Assembly: GCA_023374025.1 (NCBI GenBank)
Contig: SIJG01000001.1
Coordinates: 5,440,828-5,504,827, forward strand
DNA from: Heterodera schachtii
Taxonomy: Eukaryota; Nematoda; Chromadorea; Rhabditida; Heteroderidae
Reading direction: 5' to 3'
DNA: 64,000 nt
Of this stretch, positions 11,755-23,586 are shown piece by piece. The stretch's first letter is position 1. Every line of letters starts with the position of its first letter. A program made the position numbers and the translations under genes. Below the pieces are notes generated by a model. That model searched no databases. It was not told the DNA's origin and was given only the letters and a program-made list of their open reading frames with translations.

Positions 11755-12404
11755 GATTGTTTTACATAAGAAATTTTCCTTTCGTTGTGTTTTTAGCTCT
11801 TCTTATTATTATTCTTTGATAATTAGCAGCTATTAATTCAATTAATAAGCCTTCATGAGCCTTTTGCTTATTGTAACTAACATTCGTAAATAAATTACGC
11901 CCTAATTAACGCAGAAATAGAAAAATAAAAATTTATAAATTAAATAAACCAACTCAGAGATATCCATCGTTTTCCTCATCATCTTTTGTTATGTTTCCTT
12001 GTACAGCTCTCAAAGATGCGCAGCAGAATTTTTGAAAATAAAAAAGTAAGGAACCAAAAAATAAACATGGAACCGTTTTATTAAAAAGGCTCAAAAATGA
12101 TGCACCAATGTAATTATGGCGTATTAAATAAAGAAGTTAAATAAAACAATAAAATTAATAAACGAATCGTGCAGCGCCCGGCACCGGTTTTTACCTGGCC
12201 CGGCGATTTTTCGAAAAAAAATTTGAAAGGCCAGTTCTAAAAATTCGGCACGCTCGGTCTCATCAATCAATCATCAAAATTTAAGACAGGCAATACTACA
12301 ATTGCAATTGCAATCGAATTGTATTTTTGGACGTAACGCCAACAAAAAATTCTAATTAAAAAAACATTTAAAGCGTTTTGAATTTTCCCATTTTCAATGC
12401 AAAA

Positions 12405-15400
12405 ATGGCAAAAATGATAAATATTGATAGCGAACTTTTGGCCCGAAATGTCACCGAGTTTTACAATGCCACCAGCGAAATTAGACGAATGGAATTACAA
12501 AAAATATTGGACCAATTTTTGGAAAGTTAGTTTTCTTTTTTAAATGTTCCGTAAATAATATACCTATATTGTGCTTTTTACCTCACAATCAGCTCCATAT
12601 GCTTGGAATGTTGCAAGTACGGCTGTAGTAAATGTTCCTCTATTTTTTGTTTATCCCAAATTTAGTGTCCCTCGTCACCGCACCAAATCCAACCAATGTT
12701 CAATTTTATGGTGCTAAACTCCTTCACAATACCATCAGTCGTCACTTCGATATTGTTGCAGAAAATGTCGAAAATGTGCGAATTTTATTTGAATATAAAA
12801 AGCGAAAATTTAATTTTCAAGATTTCCGCCCTAAAGGATTTTTACATCCAAACATTGACCGTTGGTACGGGTTCTCTGTCCCATTCTGTCATCAACAAAC
12901 TCTCTTCGGGTTTGGCTGTTCTTATGCTCAAAAGTCTGCCCGACATTTGGCCTAGTCCCATTCGGGATTTGATGTTGCTCTGGTCCAATCAGCTCGAACT
13001 TTTGCTGAGGTCTATAACAAGGACGGAAAACCCTTGGCTTTGGGGAGGGGGGGGGGGGGGGATTGGATTAAAAATTTAATTTAAGTTCTTTTCTTTTTTT
13101 TTTAGAAATTCCAAATTAGGAGGTGTTTTTTTAATAATTTATTTGACTTAATTACGCGCCCTTTTTTAAAATTATTGGGTGTGGTCTCAAAACGGAAAGT
13201 GCCATTTTTTTCCTTTTTTTTTAAATTTTCGTTTTATTGTTTTTTCTTTATTTTTTTGTTTTTATTTTCTTTTTAATATTTTTTTTTGTTCTTGTTTTAA
13301 TTTTATTGTACTTAATTGTTTGCAAATTCGAGGATGCCAAAAAATATTCAAGTAAAAATAAAATTCAAACGCCTTTCATATTTAGAGTTATCGCGGAAAT
13401 TGCTGTGGAATTTTATCGGCTGAATGTGTCATTGGATCAGCGAAATGCCGTTAAGTCAGAGCTGAACAACACGGAAATTGTGAGAAATTTGTAAAATGTT
13501 TTTCGTTGTCGAGTGTTTTTCTCGACTATTTCTAAACACTCTTTTTTTCTTTCATTTTTCATTTTTAGAGTGTTATCCAAATTTCGCAACACGTGTTGGA
13601 GGACGTCGATTCGTCGCCATCGATTCGTAATGCCGCAATTGAATGCATTGAGCTGTGGCTGAAGCTGCCGGGCGCTAAATTGGAAACTTATTTGGGCGCG
13701 TTCGACGGAATTTTTGCCAATATTGGCAATGATTTGTGAGCATTTTTAGTTCAACCATTCCTATAACTTTTTAAACTCGTTCTTATAAAACTAAATTGAC
13801 AATATTTGTAGTAGAATTGTTTCCTTTTAATTAAGCCCTCCGCTCACTCGAATTCTGCTCACAATCAAATCTATAGAGGGATTGGCACAAATGCCGAAAC
13901 TCATCTGGCAAATCACTCAGTTCGTTGCCCGCGATGTCTGTCCCCGAGTTCAGACAGAACTCAATTCGCTGTTGTCACTGAATCAACAACATAATCATTC
14001 CTCGGATGGAATGAACGAATTGGTGCCTTTGGTTTCCGCAATTGCCGAGTTTGGACATGACTTTATGCTTTGCATTCTCAAAATTGTGTGCAACAACATC
14101 GAAAACCAAAATATCGTCAGCGTTTTTATGTTAGTTTTTTTTAAATTTTTCGAATTCGTTTGTTTTTGTTTTCAGCTCATTGTGCCAATTCTTCTTCAAT
14201 GTTTCCACTCTCCCTGGCACTTTTCCCATCGACGAGTGCCTTTCCGAGTTGGGCGAGCCTTGGTGGTGGTGCGTTTTATCATTATTTTTGACTTAAAATA
14301 CAAATTTCTTTGTTTGTCCATTGTTCAGTTCGCTTCGTGAGCATTTGCTTATGGCTGACGATGGTTCCACTTGGAATACGGGCAGACAACAGCTTCGCAA
14401 TGAAATTACAAAGTTATACCTGGAAATGTTGCGGGTTATAATCGACAAATTCACGTAAAATTAAAATTGTATATTCTTAAATTTACCAAATTTTATAGAT
14501 ATGTTCCCGACCGAATGAAGCATTTTGACAAGGAATCCCTGGAACGCTTTGAGGCGTATCGGACAGAACGAAATGACGTCTCGTTAAATGCTATCCAATT
14601 AGAGCCTGAACAGACCGTACAACTGCTGGCACATTCCCTAGAACATTCGCTGGACATTTTCGATCAGAATCGGAGCGAGGCTATTCTCCATTTGATAAAC
14701 GGTGTTTCAATTATTGAAAGATAAGTCCATTTCGGCTTTATGGAGTGTTTAATTAGGCTTTGGGCCAAACGTTAGACAGAAATTCCATTTTTATAGATTA
14801 CACAAATTGGCACATAATAATCGTTCTTTTGGACAGAAGCTGCCGACTTCATCAACGACTCTCATTTGCCTCCGTTGCTGTCCGCACTTCGTAAATTGGT
14901 GCCCGTCGACATTTGGATTTCCCGCGGTGTCTCTCACTACGACGATGGTTTTCAACGCTATGTGCGCACTTTGCTTACATTGCTCCAAACGATGGATCAT
15001 TTGTTGCACTCGTCGTCCGATGGGCAAGCACTGCTCCCGCACATTGTGCACACGGTGCTGTCCTGTTTGAGCTTGGCGGACTGTGCCACACTGAAACCGG
15101 GAATAGATGAGATGGCATTGGGCACACTCACTGCGATGCTGAAGAACAAAGAGTCCGAAATTCGAGTGCGCATTGGTTTTATTCCACAAATTTAGTCTTA
15201 AATTAGAACAGAATTGATGCGATGGACACAATCATTCAAAAGTGTTACGAACACTTCTCAAATGAACGGCGAAACTCCAACAGTCGGCTGGTGGCAATGC
15301 GATGTGTTGGCATTGCCCTCTCATTCAAACAACCCGAATTTATATTGGTATTTTCTGATTTATTATCCGAACTTGCCCTTTTTTATTCTTTTTCAGACCA

Positions 15401-16866
15401 GTCTCAACCAAATTTTGGCACCGCGATTGATCGAATTGGACAGTTTGGCCTCAAACTTTACACTTTCTGGACAACAGCAAGATAAAGTGCTGTTTGAACT
15501 GGGAATTTTGTCACAATTGGTCGCCACATTGGAGCCGAAATATTTACATGGCAAAACTCATTAAATTTTTATTAAATTATTTTTCTTGCTTTTTTTCAGC
15601 AGATGCAACTCAAATGAATGGGTCTGTCATTTTGCCATCCGTCGTCAATGACAGTCCCGTTCGGCTGATCATCGATCAAACCCTTCCATTGTTCAACAAA
15701 TTACTTTCAAATAATAACGAAACACCGTCCGAAAAGCTAATTTCCATGGTGACTATTTATATTCGTATGAAGTGTAAAATATGCATTTTTAGCTTTGTGA
15801 TGTTCTTAAATCGACCGTTCATTCGCTGTACACTCAAAGCGCCCCTCTTTTGGATACGATTTTAAATTTTGTGGACGTCATAATTTCTGCACATCCTCGG
15901 CCCGCCTGTGAACTTGCCAAATCTCTCTTCTTGGCATGTTCCCAAATTAAACTTTATTAAAGCGAGATTTTCAGACTTTCCACAAAAATCGAGACGAAAC
16001 AACTACAAAATTAATTGCCCATTTGGCTAAATGGTTCGCTGACGAATTGGCTTTTCTCCAACAGCTGTCCACTTTCGACGCCATTGATGCGGAGGAAAGG
16101 GTCGAACAACTGTTAACTCTTGGCTATTACGTGTTGAAGAAGTTTTGGGACAATTTGTTGTTCGTCTCCTCCACACTGACGACGACCAACCAAATGGAAG
16201 CTGGAACTTTGTGCTGTGCCTTCGTCCGCCACTTTTGTCTTATCATAGCAACGGCAATTAAATTTTCTTACTAAACTCATTTTGTCCTTCAGTAAATTGA
16301 CACTTTTCAGGTGCTTCAACACAGCAAAAACCCATCATTAGTACAGCTCGGTCTCCGTTCGCTGTTTCATCTGTTGACAAAGTGTAATTCTGTGGACGAT
16401 TGTCCGCCTTTGTCAGACACAATTGGCTCGGTCGCTGATCAGTTGACCAGTGCGGTGTTTGTAAGCATTCGCAGTGAGCTGGTCACTGGCAATATCAACG
16501 TTGTGGCGGATATTTTACACGCATTGGCCAGCAAATATCCGAATGTGACGAGGTGGACGAAAAATTTCAAGAAAAGAAGGGCGGGATTTTGAGGCACATG
16601 ACAAATGGACTTTAATTACATTTATATTGGATTTACCTTTTCAAAAACAATTCACCATAAAGAAGCGATGCGTATTAAATGCTTCCCTTTTTCTTTTATT
16701 TTATTTAAATTCAAACTACTTTTTTAGGTCGACAGTTTTGGCTCTGTCCGGGGGTGATTCCCAACGATTGAATGCATTGTTCGCTCGTCCCAATAAATTT
16801 GATTTTCGTCAAATATGTGCCACTATGCATCAGACTGCACTTTTACAGAAAGATCCAACGATTTAA
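12405..16866 (+). CDS. IPO13: Importin-13 (importin-beta family karyopherin)
   Basis: About fourteen short exons from ATG 12405 to TAA 16864-16866 give an importin-beta solenoid. The N-terminal HEAT region has QFYGAKLLHNTISRHFDIV and VINKLSSGLAVLMLKSLPDI followed by WPSPI, matching importin-13 (QYFGASALHIKISRYW and ALSMMPDAWP in the human protein). Downstream segments include SVIQISQHVLEDVDSSPSIR, LKHFDKESLERFEAYR-like residues before ERNDVS, RVSHYDDGF-type HEAT helices, and a C-terminal run ending MHQTALLQKDPTI. Importin-13 moves cargo both ways through nuclear pores, importing Mago-Y14 and UBC9 and exporting eIF1A under Ran-GTP control. Several introns contain G or A/T runs, for example a G-run at 13046-13060. 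The gene looks intact. Same-strand HAT1 starts 520 bp downstream. Confidence 0.85.
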
Positions 16867-17385
16867 TGTATTATTTTATAAAGTGCAAATTTGTTGATGT
16901 GCAAACAATTTTTTTCATTCATTCGTTTGTTCATTTTTTAGTCATTCATTATACGACTTAATGATTCTTACATTTATTAAATATACAAACAAATTTTTTT
17001 CGATTCTCGGTTTTGAACCTCAATAATTACCTGTGTATTTTTGGATCCGGGAGTCAATATAGGTAACTTTTTAAGTTTTTGATCGATCCCTTTGAAAAAA
17101 GAGAATAAATATATTACATTTTCGAGAATAACGTTTTCTGTGAGTTCTTAATTGTTACAATTAGCACTAGCTTACAAATAAAACATAAGTAACTTAGACG
17201 GATAGCCAGAAGGATTATAGCACCGCTTCTATTTTTAAATTTTGGCGCGTTTTTCCATTCGTTTATTAATTTTCTCAATTTTTCTTGTCATATTTGTGCT
17301 TTATTTAAAATTTTTTTTTAATTTTTCCAATTGCAAGTTGTACGTCCACATTCATTAATCATTACTCTCTTCCTCTTTATTTTCA
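16867..17385 (+). other. Intergenic spacer between IPO13 and HAT1
   Basis: This A/T-rich 520-bp stretch holds the IPO13 3' flank and HAT1 promoter. No gene, tRNA or repeat is recognised. Confidence 0.5.
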
Positions 17386-19646
17386 ATGCACGACATCGAT
17401 GAACCGAGGGAAATTTTTCTCCGTGCGGATGATGCGTTTGTTTCGGACGCATTGGAAACGATTGGATTAAAATTTGGTGATTTTTAGCCCATTTATACTT
17501 ACTTCATCATAGGAATTGGTTTTTTCTTTAGTTGGTACTGAGGATGAACTTGAAACTGCCCCTGTTTTCGCGCCCGAATTTGCACATCAACACTTCGAGA
17601 GGTCCTGCTTATCCCATTCTATTCGTTTCTAAACAAATTTGTTTTTTAGTGAAAAAATTGTCGGATATAAAAACCTGAAAGTGTCTGTGCTTTATTCGGA
17701 TCCAACCCTTTTTCTGACTTCCTCTTATGAATACGAACAGAAAGAGGATGACTCTACGAAGGTTAGTTGTTGGTCCAACATTAATGACTCATTAATTAGT
17801 TAATTTGCCGTCATTTAGTGCGACGACATTGAATACAGAATCAAAGATGCGCTTCCGCAAACTCAACTCAACGCCTATTTGACAATTGAGAAATTCAGGC
17901 AGAAACTCAACGACCAAAAGAACTTTGTTCCTTTCGGAGAACTCATCACAAAATTCTGCCTTAAAGGTGGGGGAAGTGAAGGGAATGTTGGCACACTGTC
18001 TGAACTCATCACAATTCATTTCTTAATTTTATGGTTTCTTATTTAATTCAAATACTAATTTCAGGTTCAGAGATTGAACATAACTTTGTACTTTACAAAT
18101 TCGAAAAAGATCAACAAAACGATGCTCAATTTGATCAGGGCTGTAAATTTTTGGAACGAGTGCAAGCGTTGGCCCATTGGTACATCGATGCGGTCAGTTT
18201 TTTCGCTCTTTCATTTGCACAATTTTCGCTCATCGATTGTTCCCTTTTTCAGGTCTCATACACTGACAATGATGACCATCGTTACTTCAATTATTTTCTG
18301 TTTGCCGTGCGTCCATCTTCCGATGGCGATGGTTCTTCCGTCCATCGGTTCGCCGGTTACGTCAATTTGTACCGTTTTTACCACCATCCGGACAAGGAAC
18401 GAGTGCGCATCGCACAAATCCTGGTTCCACCAACTTACCGGCGCATTGGGTTGGGTCCGCGACTTTTACGTGCCGTTTACGATGATTTATGCCGTGCCGA
18501 ACGCGTCTTCGACATAACTGGTGGACTCAAAATTATTGCACATAATGTTCAATATTAATATTATTCAGCTGAAAGTCCCTCAGACGCCTTTTTGTTCATG
18601 CGCGACTACGTCGATTGTGCAAACTGCGCAAAACTTCCCGATTTTGCTCCGGAAAAATTGCGCAAAGGGTTCTCAGATGAAATGTACGAAACGGCACGCA
18701 AAACATATAAATTGAGCAAGGCAAGGAGGGCAAAATAATTTCACGAACAAAATATGGCGGATGGGATAAATGTCTTAGGAAATTTCTTAGTAAGAAAGTT
18801 TCAAGAAAAAAAATTTTTTGAAAAATTTTTCAGCTATTTCAAAATTTTATGCTTAACTACTAAGTTTTTTCAAAGCAAATTTTTCTTGAAATTTTCTTAA
18901 GAAATTTCCTAAGAATTTTTTATGAAAAATTTTTCGGGGGGAAACTACCCGGGGGGGGGGAATGAAGTGCACCTGAAAATACGAGATTTATTTCGCCCTT
19001 AGATAAGTGAAATGAGAGAAAGTGATTCAACGCATGCGTAGCTCAGTTGGAATAGCACGGCTTGGGTTGTTTGGGTCATGTGTTCAAATCCCATCACGGG
19101 TAACCCGACAAACTCGTCTAAAACTTCGACCATTCGGAAGTTTTGGAAGGATTTTTTATGTCGGTATAAAATCTGTGTGATAAATTCTCTGAGAGGTCCT
19201 TTTTCTTAAGCCTTTTCAGTTGCACAATTCGCACACATTTTACCATTTTTTCTTAATTCTATTTTTTCCTTCACTTTATTCAACTTTTTTAGGCCCAATG
19301 TCGTCATGTCTACGAAATCCTTCGGCTGTTCCACACCAATATGAATATCCCGGCAGAAAGGCAGCAATATAAAATGGAGTTGCTGAAGCGCATGATGAAA
19401 TCGATGATGAGTCAGAGCAAAGACGGCGGCAAACTTTCACGGGCATTGCAGTCGGATCAGCAGTCGCTATGCTTTGCACTGAATTCTTTAAGCCCGGTCT
19501 CACAAAAAAGTGATAATTGAAAACAACAATTCATTTATACAGGAACAGCAAGGGCAGCAGTTGATGGCGCTTTATGAGAATACGATGGACTGTTACAGAA
19601 CGGTCCTTGCTCGGCTCGCTCGTTATGAAAAAGATTTTATTCGATG
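17386..19646 (+). CDS. hat-1: Histone acetyltransferase type B catalytic subunit (HAT1)
   Basis: The ATG at 17386 begins MHDIDEPREIFLRADDAF. Following exons encode the HAT1 N-domain (KIVGYKNLKVSVLYSDPTLF, FVPFGELITKFCLKG) and the GNAT domain. The acetyl-CoA-binding motif A reads QILVPPTYRRIGLGPRLL, with the expected R/Q-x-x-G-x-G pattern (RRIGLG). Before it come DDHRYFNYFLFAVRP and FAGYVNLYRFYHHP, typical of HAT1. The C-terminal exons (RHVYEILRLFHTNMNIPAE and YRTVLARLARYEKDFIR) end at TGA 19644-19646. HAT1 acetylates newly made histone H4 on K5 and K12 with RbAp46/48 before chromatin assembly. The large intron 18730-19290 contains a fold-back repeat, a G-run and a tRNA-like sequence. Confidence 0.93.
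18773..18916. repeat. A/T-rich inverted repeat
   Basis: CTTAGGAAATTTCTTAGTAAG near the left end pairs with CTTAAGAAATTTCCTAAG at the right, with further complementarity through TTTCAAGAAAAA. It lies in the HAT1 intron and is followed by a G-run at 18950-18960. Similar arms occur at the outer edge of the 56.4-57.1 kb palindrome. Confidence 0.6.
19033..19108 (+). other. tRNA-derived sequence (SINE head or tRNA pseudogene)
   Basis: TAGCTCAGTTGGAATAGCAC matches the A-box/D-arm pattern. GTTCAAATCCCAT about 50 bp downstream matches the B-box/T-arm. A T stem can form with one mismatch, but the 7-bp acceptor stem has mismatches and the D stem is poor, so this is unlikely to be a functional tRNA. It lies in a HAT1 intron. 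Confidence 0.5.
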
Positions 19647-19975
19647 ACCCTCTCTCTCTCTGATTGATTGCATTGATGTGACTTGCTTTTCTTTTAATGA
19701 TAAAGTTTGAAACTTCGGCTTTAGTTCACGGGAGCAGCTCGTTTCGGGGGGGGGGGGGAGGGAATGGTGCACCCTTAATTCACTTTATGCGTCCAATGAG
19801 ATTTTGTGCGTCCAGTCAAATTTTTTAACCCTTTTGCTGTGGGGACTTTGTGAGGGTTTTTAATTATAATTTTAGTGATTTTATTCGTATAAATACAGAA
19901 TAAATGAGATGTGCTTGTACGCATAATCGGTAACACAAATAAATCTGATGAAATATAAGACAATATTCAATCGAA

Positions 19976-22002
19976 TCACTGACAGGCCGCGGCTTTAATT
20001 TCCTCCAGAATTTCTTTGTCACAACAGCCGAGCGCTTTGAACGCATTTTCAATGGTAATCAAACCGAAACGGACTTTGATTTTCAGAAGCTCCCTTTGCA
20101 ATTTGAAATTCTCTGCAAGCATTCCTTCTAAAAAAAGTCAAATAAAGGTAAGCACAGGGAGAGATGGTCGGCCCACCCTCCAACTGATCAAACGAATCGA
20201 TCTCAGTTTCTGCTGCCGAAAGTTTTGTCTGCAATCGAACGATTTCCTGTTGTTTTTCTTCCAATTCAAGAGGAAACTGTTGTTAAAAGTTATTTAATTT
20301 TTAAAATGTGGTGTCGGTCACCTTTTTCTTCATTTGATCAAACGAATCGATCTCAGTTTCTGCTGCCGAAAGTTTCGTCTGCAATCGAACGATTTCCTGT
20401 TGTTTTTCTTCCAATTCAAGAGGAAACTGTTGTTAAAAGTTATTTAATTATTAAAATGTGGTGTCGGTCACCTTTTTCTTCATTTGATCAAACGAAGCGA
20501 TCTCAGTTTCTGCTGCCGAAAGTTTCGTCTGCAATCGAACGATTTCCTGTTGTTTTTCTTCCAATTCAAGAGGAAACTGTTGTTAAAAGTTATTTAATTA
20601 TTAAAATGTGGAGTCGGTCACCTTTTTCTTCATTTCATCAAACGAAGCGATCTCTGCGTCTGCTGCCGAAAGTTTCGTCTGCAATCGAACGATTTCCTGT
20701 TGTTTTTCTTCCAATTCAAGAGGAAACTGTTGTTAAAAGTTATTTAATTATTAAAATGTGGAGTCGGTCACCTTTTTCTTCATTTGATCAAACGAATCGA
20801 TCTCAGTTTCTGCTGCCGAAAGTTTCGTCTGCAATCGAACGATTTCCTGTTGTTTTTCTTCCAATTCAAGAGGAAACTGTTGTTAAAAGTTATTTAATTA
20901 TTAAAATGTGGTGTCGGTCACCTTTTTCTTCATTTGATCAAACGAAGCGATCTCAGTTTCTGCTGCCGAAAGTTTCGTCTGCAATCGAACGATTTCCTGT
21001 TGTTTTTCTTCCAATTCAAGAGGAAACTGTTGTTAAAAGTTATTTAATTATTAAAATGTGGTGTCGGTCACCTTTTTCTTCATTTGATCAAACGAATCGA
21101 TCTCAGTTTCTGCTGCCGAAAGTTTCGTCTCCAATCGAACGATTTTCTGTTCTTTTTCTTCCAATTCATGAAAAAACTGATTTTAAGTTATTTATATTAA
21201 AATATGGTGTTCGGTCACCTTTTTCTTCATTTCATCAATTCTTGAGTCCAGAAAAACAGGAGCTTGAAGGATATTTGTCGAATTCTTTTCCATTGTATCA
21301 ACATCAGTCCGAATAGCGGAAGTTTGAGAACAAAAAATAAGCGACTGATTCTCCAATAACTAATATTAATACATTTGTTTATCAATTTTGCTTAATTTGC
21401 CCAGTTGTTTTGCCTGTTTAGTTTGTCCGTTGTAACTTTTCTCATTGTCTTCTAGGAAAGTCGGCTCAATTCTTGGGTCCATAAAAACAGGAGCTTGGAA
21501 CTTATTTGTCGGATTCTTTTTCATTGAAGAATTCTAAATTGTTTTCCAACATTCGAATAGTAATAATCGTACACACTTCGACATCAGTCCGAGTAGCAGA
21601 AGTCGAAAGACAAAAATTGAGCGAATGATTCCCGAATAACTAAAATTTATTAACCAATTTTGTTTAATTTCCCCAGTTGTTTCGCCTGTTTAGTTTGTGC
21701 GTTGTAACTTTTCTCATTGTCTTCCAGGAAAGTCGGCTCAATTCTTGGATCCATAAAAATGGGCACTTGTAAAGCATTCTTTTTGTCGTGTTCAATTGGA
21801 GAATTCTGAAAAGTTTCTCTCCATTTATAGTCATTATTAAAGTGAACTTCGTTGTCGTTTCGGATAGCAGAAGTTGAGAGATCACCAAAGTTTAATGATG
21901 GGTCCTCCTCCTAAATTTCCTTCATAATTACATAAATTGAAATAAAAAAAGAATAAAACTTGCATCTATCGGAGACATGAAAACAAGTCGATTGTAGTCC
22001 AT
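19976..22002 (-). CDS. Coiled-coil protein built from tandemly duplicated exons
   Basis: The ATG at 22000-22002 starts MDYNRLVFMSPID. A GC-AG intron (donor GCAAGT) leads to EEDPSLNFGDLSTSAIRND. Three degenerate copies of a module follow, each with a SLNF-type segment, TSAIR/TSATR, and in the first two a FMDPRIEPTFLEDNEKSYN block. Then come seven coil exons of 105 bp (the last 100 bp), each reading FPLELEEKQQEIVRLQTKL then SAAETEIDSFDQMKKK with small changes. They are separated by 42-45-bp GT-AG introns that are also nearly identical. The last exon encodes GMLAENFKLQRELLKIKVRF and ENAFKALGCCDKEILEEI and ends AAACQ, stop 19976-19978. Thirty-five residues make five heptads, so each exon adds one phase-neutral coil segment. 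The protein is probably a rod with a small C-terminal domain. Family and role are not recognised. Confidence 0.75.
20177..21218 (-). repeat. Tandem array of 150-bp exon-plus-intron units
   Basis: The period is exactly 150 bp: exons 20177-20276, 20322-20426, 20472-20576, 20622-20726, 20772-20876, 20922-21026 and 21072-21176, with 45-bp introns between them. The intron before the first copy (21177-21218) is 42 bp. Copies differ at a handful of sites, for example codons for Asp or Ala in EIDSF/EIASF and one copy with ADAEIASFDEM. Introns are as conserved as exons, which indicates recent duplication or gene conversion. Confidence 0.92.
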
Positions 22003-22432
22003 TGTTAAGCGTCAATGTTTAAATATTCAGGTACAATGATATTGCAGCTAAAAAAATGATCCTTATATACATATTAAATAGGTATGTTTTTTACAAATTT
22101 TTAGACAAAAAATACCTTAAATATTTCAAAAACACTGATTAGTGTTTACGAATTTCGTAATGTCGTTAGATTTTAAAAATTTTAAATTCGCCTGATGAAA
22201 TCGTTTCGAAAATTAATTTTATTTTTATTCATTCGCTTTTGCTTTTCACTTTTTTCCCGTCCAACATTTTTGCCATATTCTTTGGCATCCTCCACTTCGT
22301 CCCCCTTTGTTTCCAATGCCAACTCCGATATCTTTCAACACGATTTTAGAGTCCTCCCCTAGTTGATTCATTTTCTATCTTTCTTTTTTCACAACTAACA
22401 TATATTTTGTTTGGTTATGTACAGGTATTAAA

Positions 22433-23439
22433 ATGGAAAAGGAACGTGATATTTTGGTTTCACTCGCATCGAAACACAGAACAGTTCCATATGACGTTTT
22501 GATGAATGCTCTTAAAATTGCAAATGAAAGGGAATTTGAGGACTTCATTATTGAATCGATTTATCAGGATATTATTCAGGTAAATGATGGATTTGAGGTA
22601 ATACTGGTGAAGATGCCAATAGAAACTAAACTAACAAAAAAAATTACAAAAAAAGCCTAGGCTTAGCTTAGGCCTACTGAATACCGGACAAAAAATAGGT
22701 TTACTCATAGCTATTAGGAACGGCTAAAATACCATGGAAACAGGGATGGCACGGAATCCCGATTTCCGAAAATTTTTTGAGGTTCGGAATGCCATCCCCG
22801 CCATGGACACAAATAGTCATGGGACGCGTAAAATGTGATGGGACGCGTAAACTGTTGTAGGACGCGTAAAATGTGATGGGACGCGTAAAACCGACTAGAA
22901 CCAAAATATTTTTGTTAGTGGCTTCTGTTGTAAAAGTCATTGATTTTATCATTTTTTGAAAATTAAATATTTTCCCAAAACAATTATTGGCAGGATAATA
23001 AATGTTGATTGTTATGATTTGTGCGATTGAATGTCCTTCAGCGTTTATATTTTCAGGGACGGCTCAATCCAATAAAACGCCAGTTGGAGATTTATGATTG
23101 GAAAAATGAAAAAGTTGGCGACTTTCAGTTTATGGCGGAGACACTTAATCAATGGGATAAACATTGCGGCAATTTTTTGAATTCAATTGGTACCGAAATG
23201 ATCCGGTAAATTTTCTTATTCACTTTCCCATGTTTCCATTTAATTTTAGTTCTAATAACACTGTTGCTGAGTTTGTGGCAAAAGAGAAATCGGTGAACGA
23301 AGAAATCGAAAACATTCGGAAGACTTTCAGTTACGAGGACCCGAAGAAGTTTCTTGGCGACAAAGACACGTTCAAAATTTCTTCAAAGCCCGAAGCAAAG
23401 AAATTCAAAGGCATGAAAAATAAGAAGCCAGGAAATTAG
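22433..23439 (+). CDS. csn-7: COP9 signalosome subunit 7 (short form)
   Basis: Exons 22433-22579, 23057-23205 and 23250-23439 join to 161 residues. ILVSLASKHRTVPYDVL and REFEDFIIESIYQDIIQGRL align with CSN7 (IVSLASRMKCIPYSVL and [20 protein letters not shown] in the human B form), covering the winged-helix end of the PCI domain. EFVAKEKSVNEEIENIRKTF matches the following CSN7 helix, and the tail is Lys-rich. The COP9 signalosome removes NEDD8 from cullins. The family is normally about 260-280 residues, and the N-terminal helical part of the PCI domain is absent. The ATG follows a TACAG acceptor-like site, so a trans-spliced short form or an unseen 5' exon are both possible. ALG12 starts 148 bp downstream on the same strand, an operon-like spacing. 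Confidence 0.8.
22815..22896. repeat. Short tandem repeat with GGGACGCGTAAA motif
   Basis: Four copies of (G)GGACGCGTAAA spaced about 20 bp apart lie in the first CSN7 intron, next to a small hairpin around 22733-22805 (CCATGG...GGATGGC and GCCATCCCCGCCATGG). No function can be assigned. Confidence 0.7.
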
Positions 23440-23586
23440 CACTTTTTGTTTGGTGTGCAATTTGCGTAAATAATTTATGCATTTTATTTATGTTCAATGT
23501 CTTTGTTATTTGTCTGTGTAACAATTCATCTTTTTTTTTCTTCTTAACTTACAATTAGTTCATTATTTAAAGGAATAGCAAAAAAT

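Noticed and set aside
19033..19108. Functional tRNA gene
   Set aside because: A- and B-box are present but the acceptor and D stems do not pair well, so it is kept only as a tRNA-derived sequence.
20177..21180. Possible CRISPR-like regular repeat
   Set aside because: The window is eukaryotic, repeats are 150 bp without unique spacers, and each contains an exon and an intron.
20225..21316. 363-codon plus-strand ORF with seven repeats
   Set aside because: It exists only because the 150-bp unit is a multiple of three. The minus strand shows matched splice sites and a coiled coil in every unit, so this is an antisense shadow.
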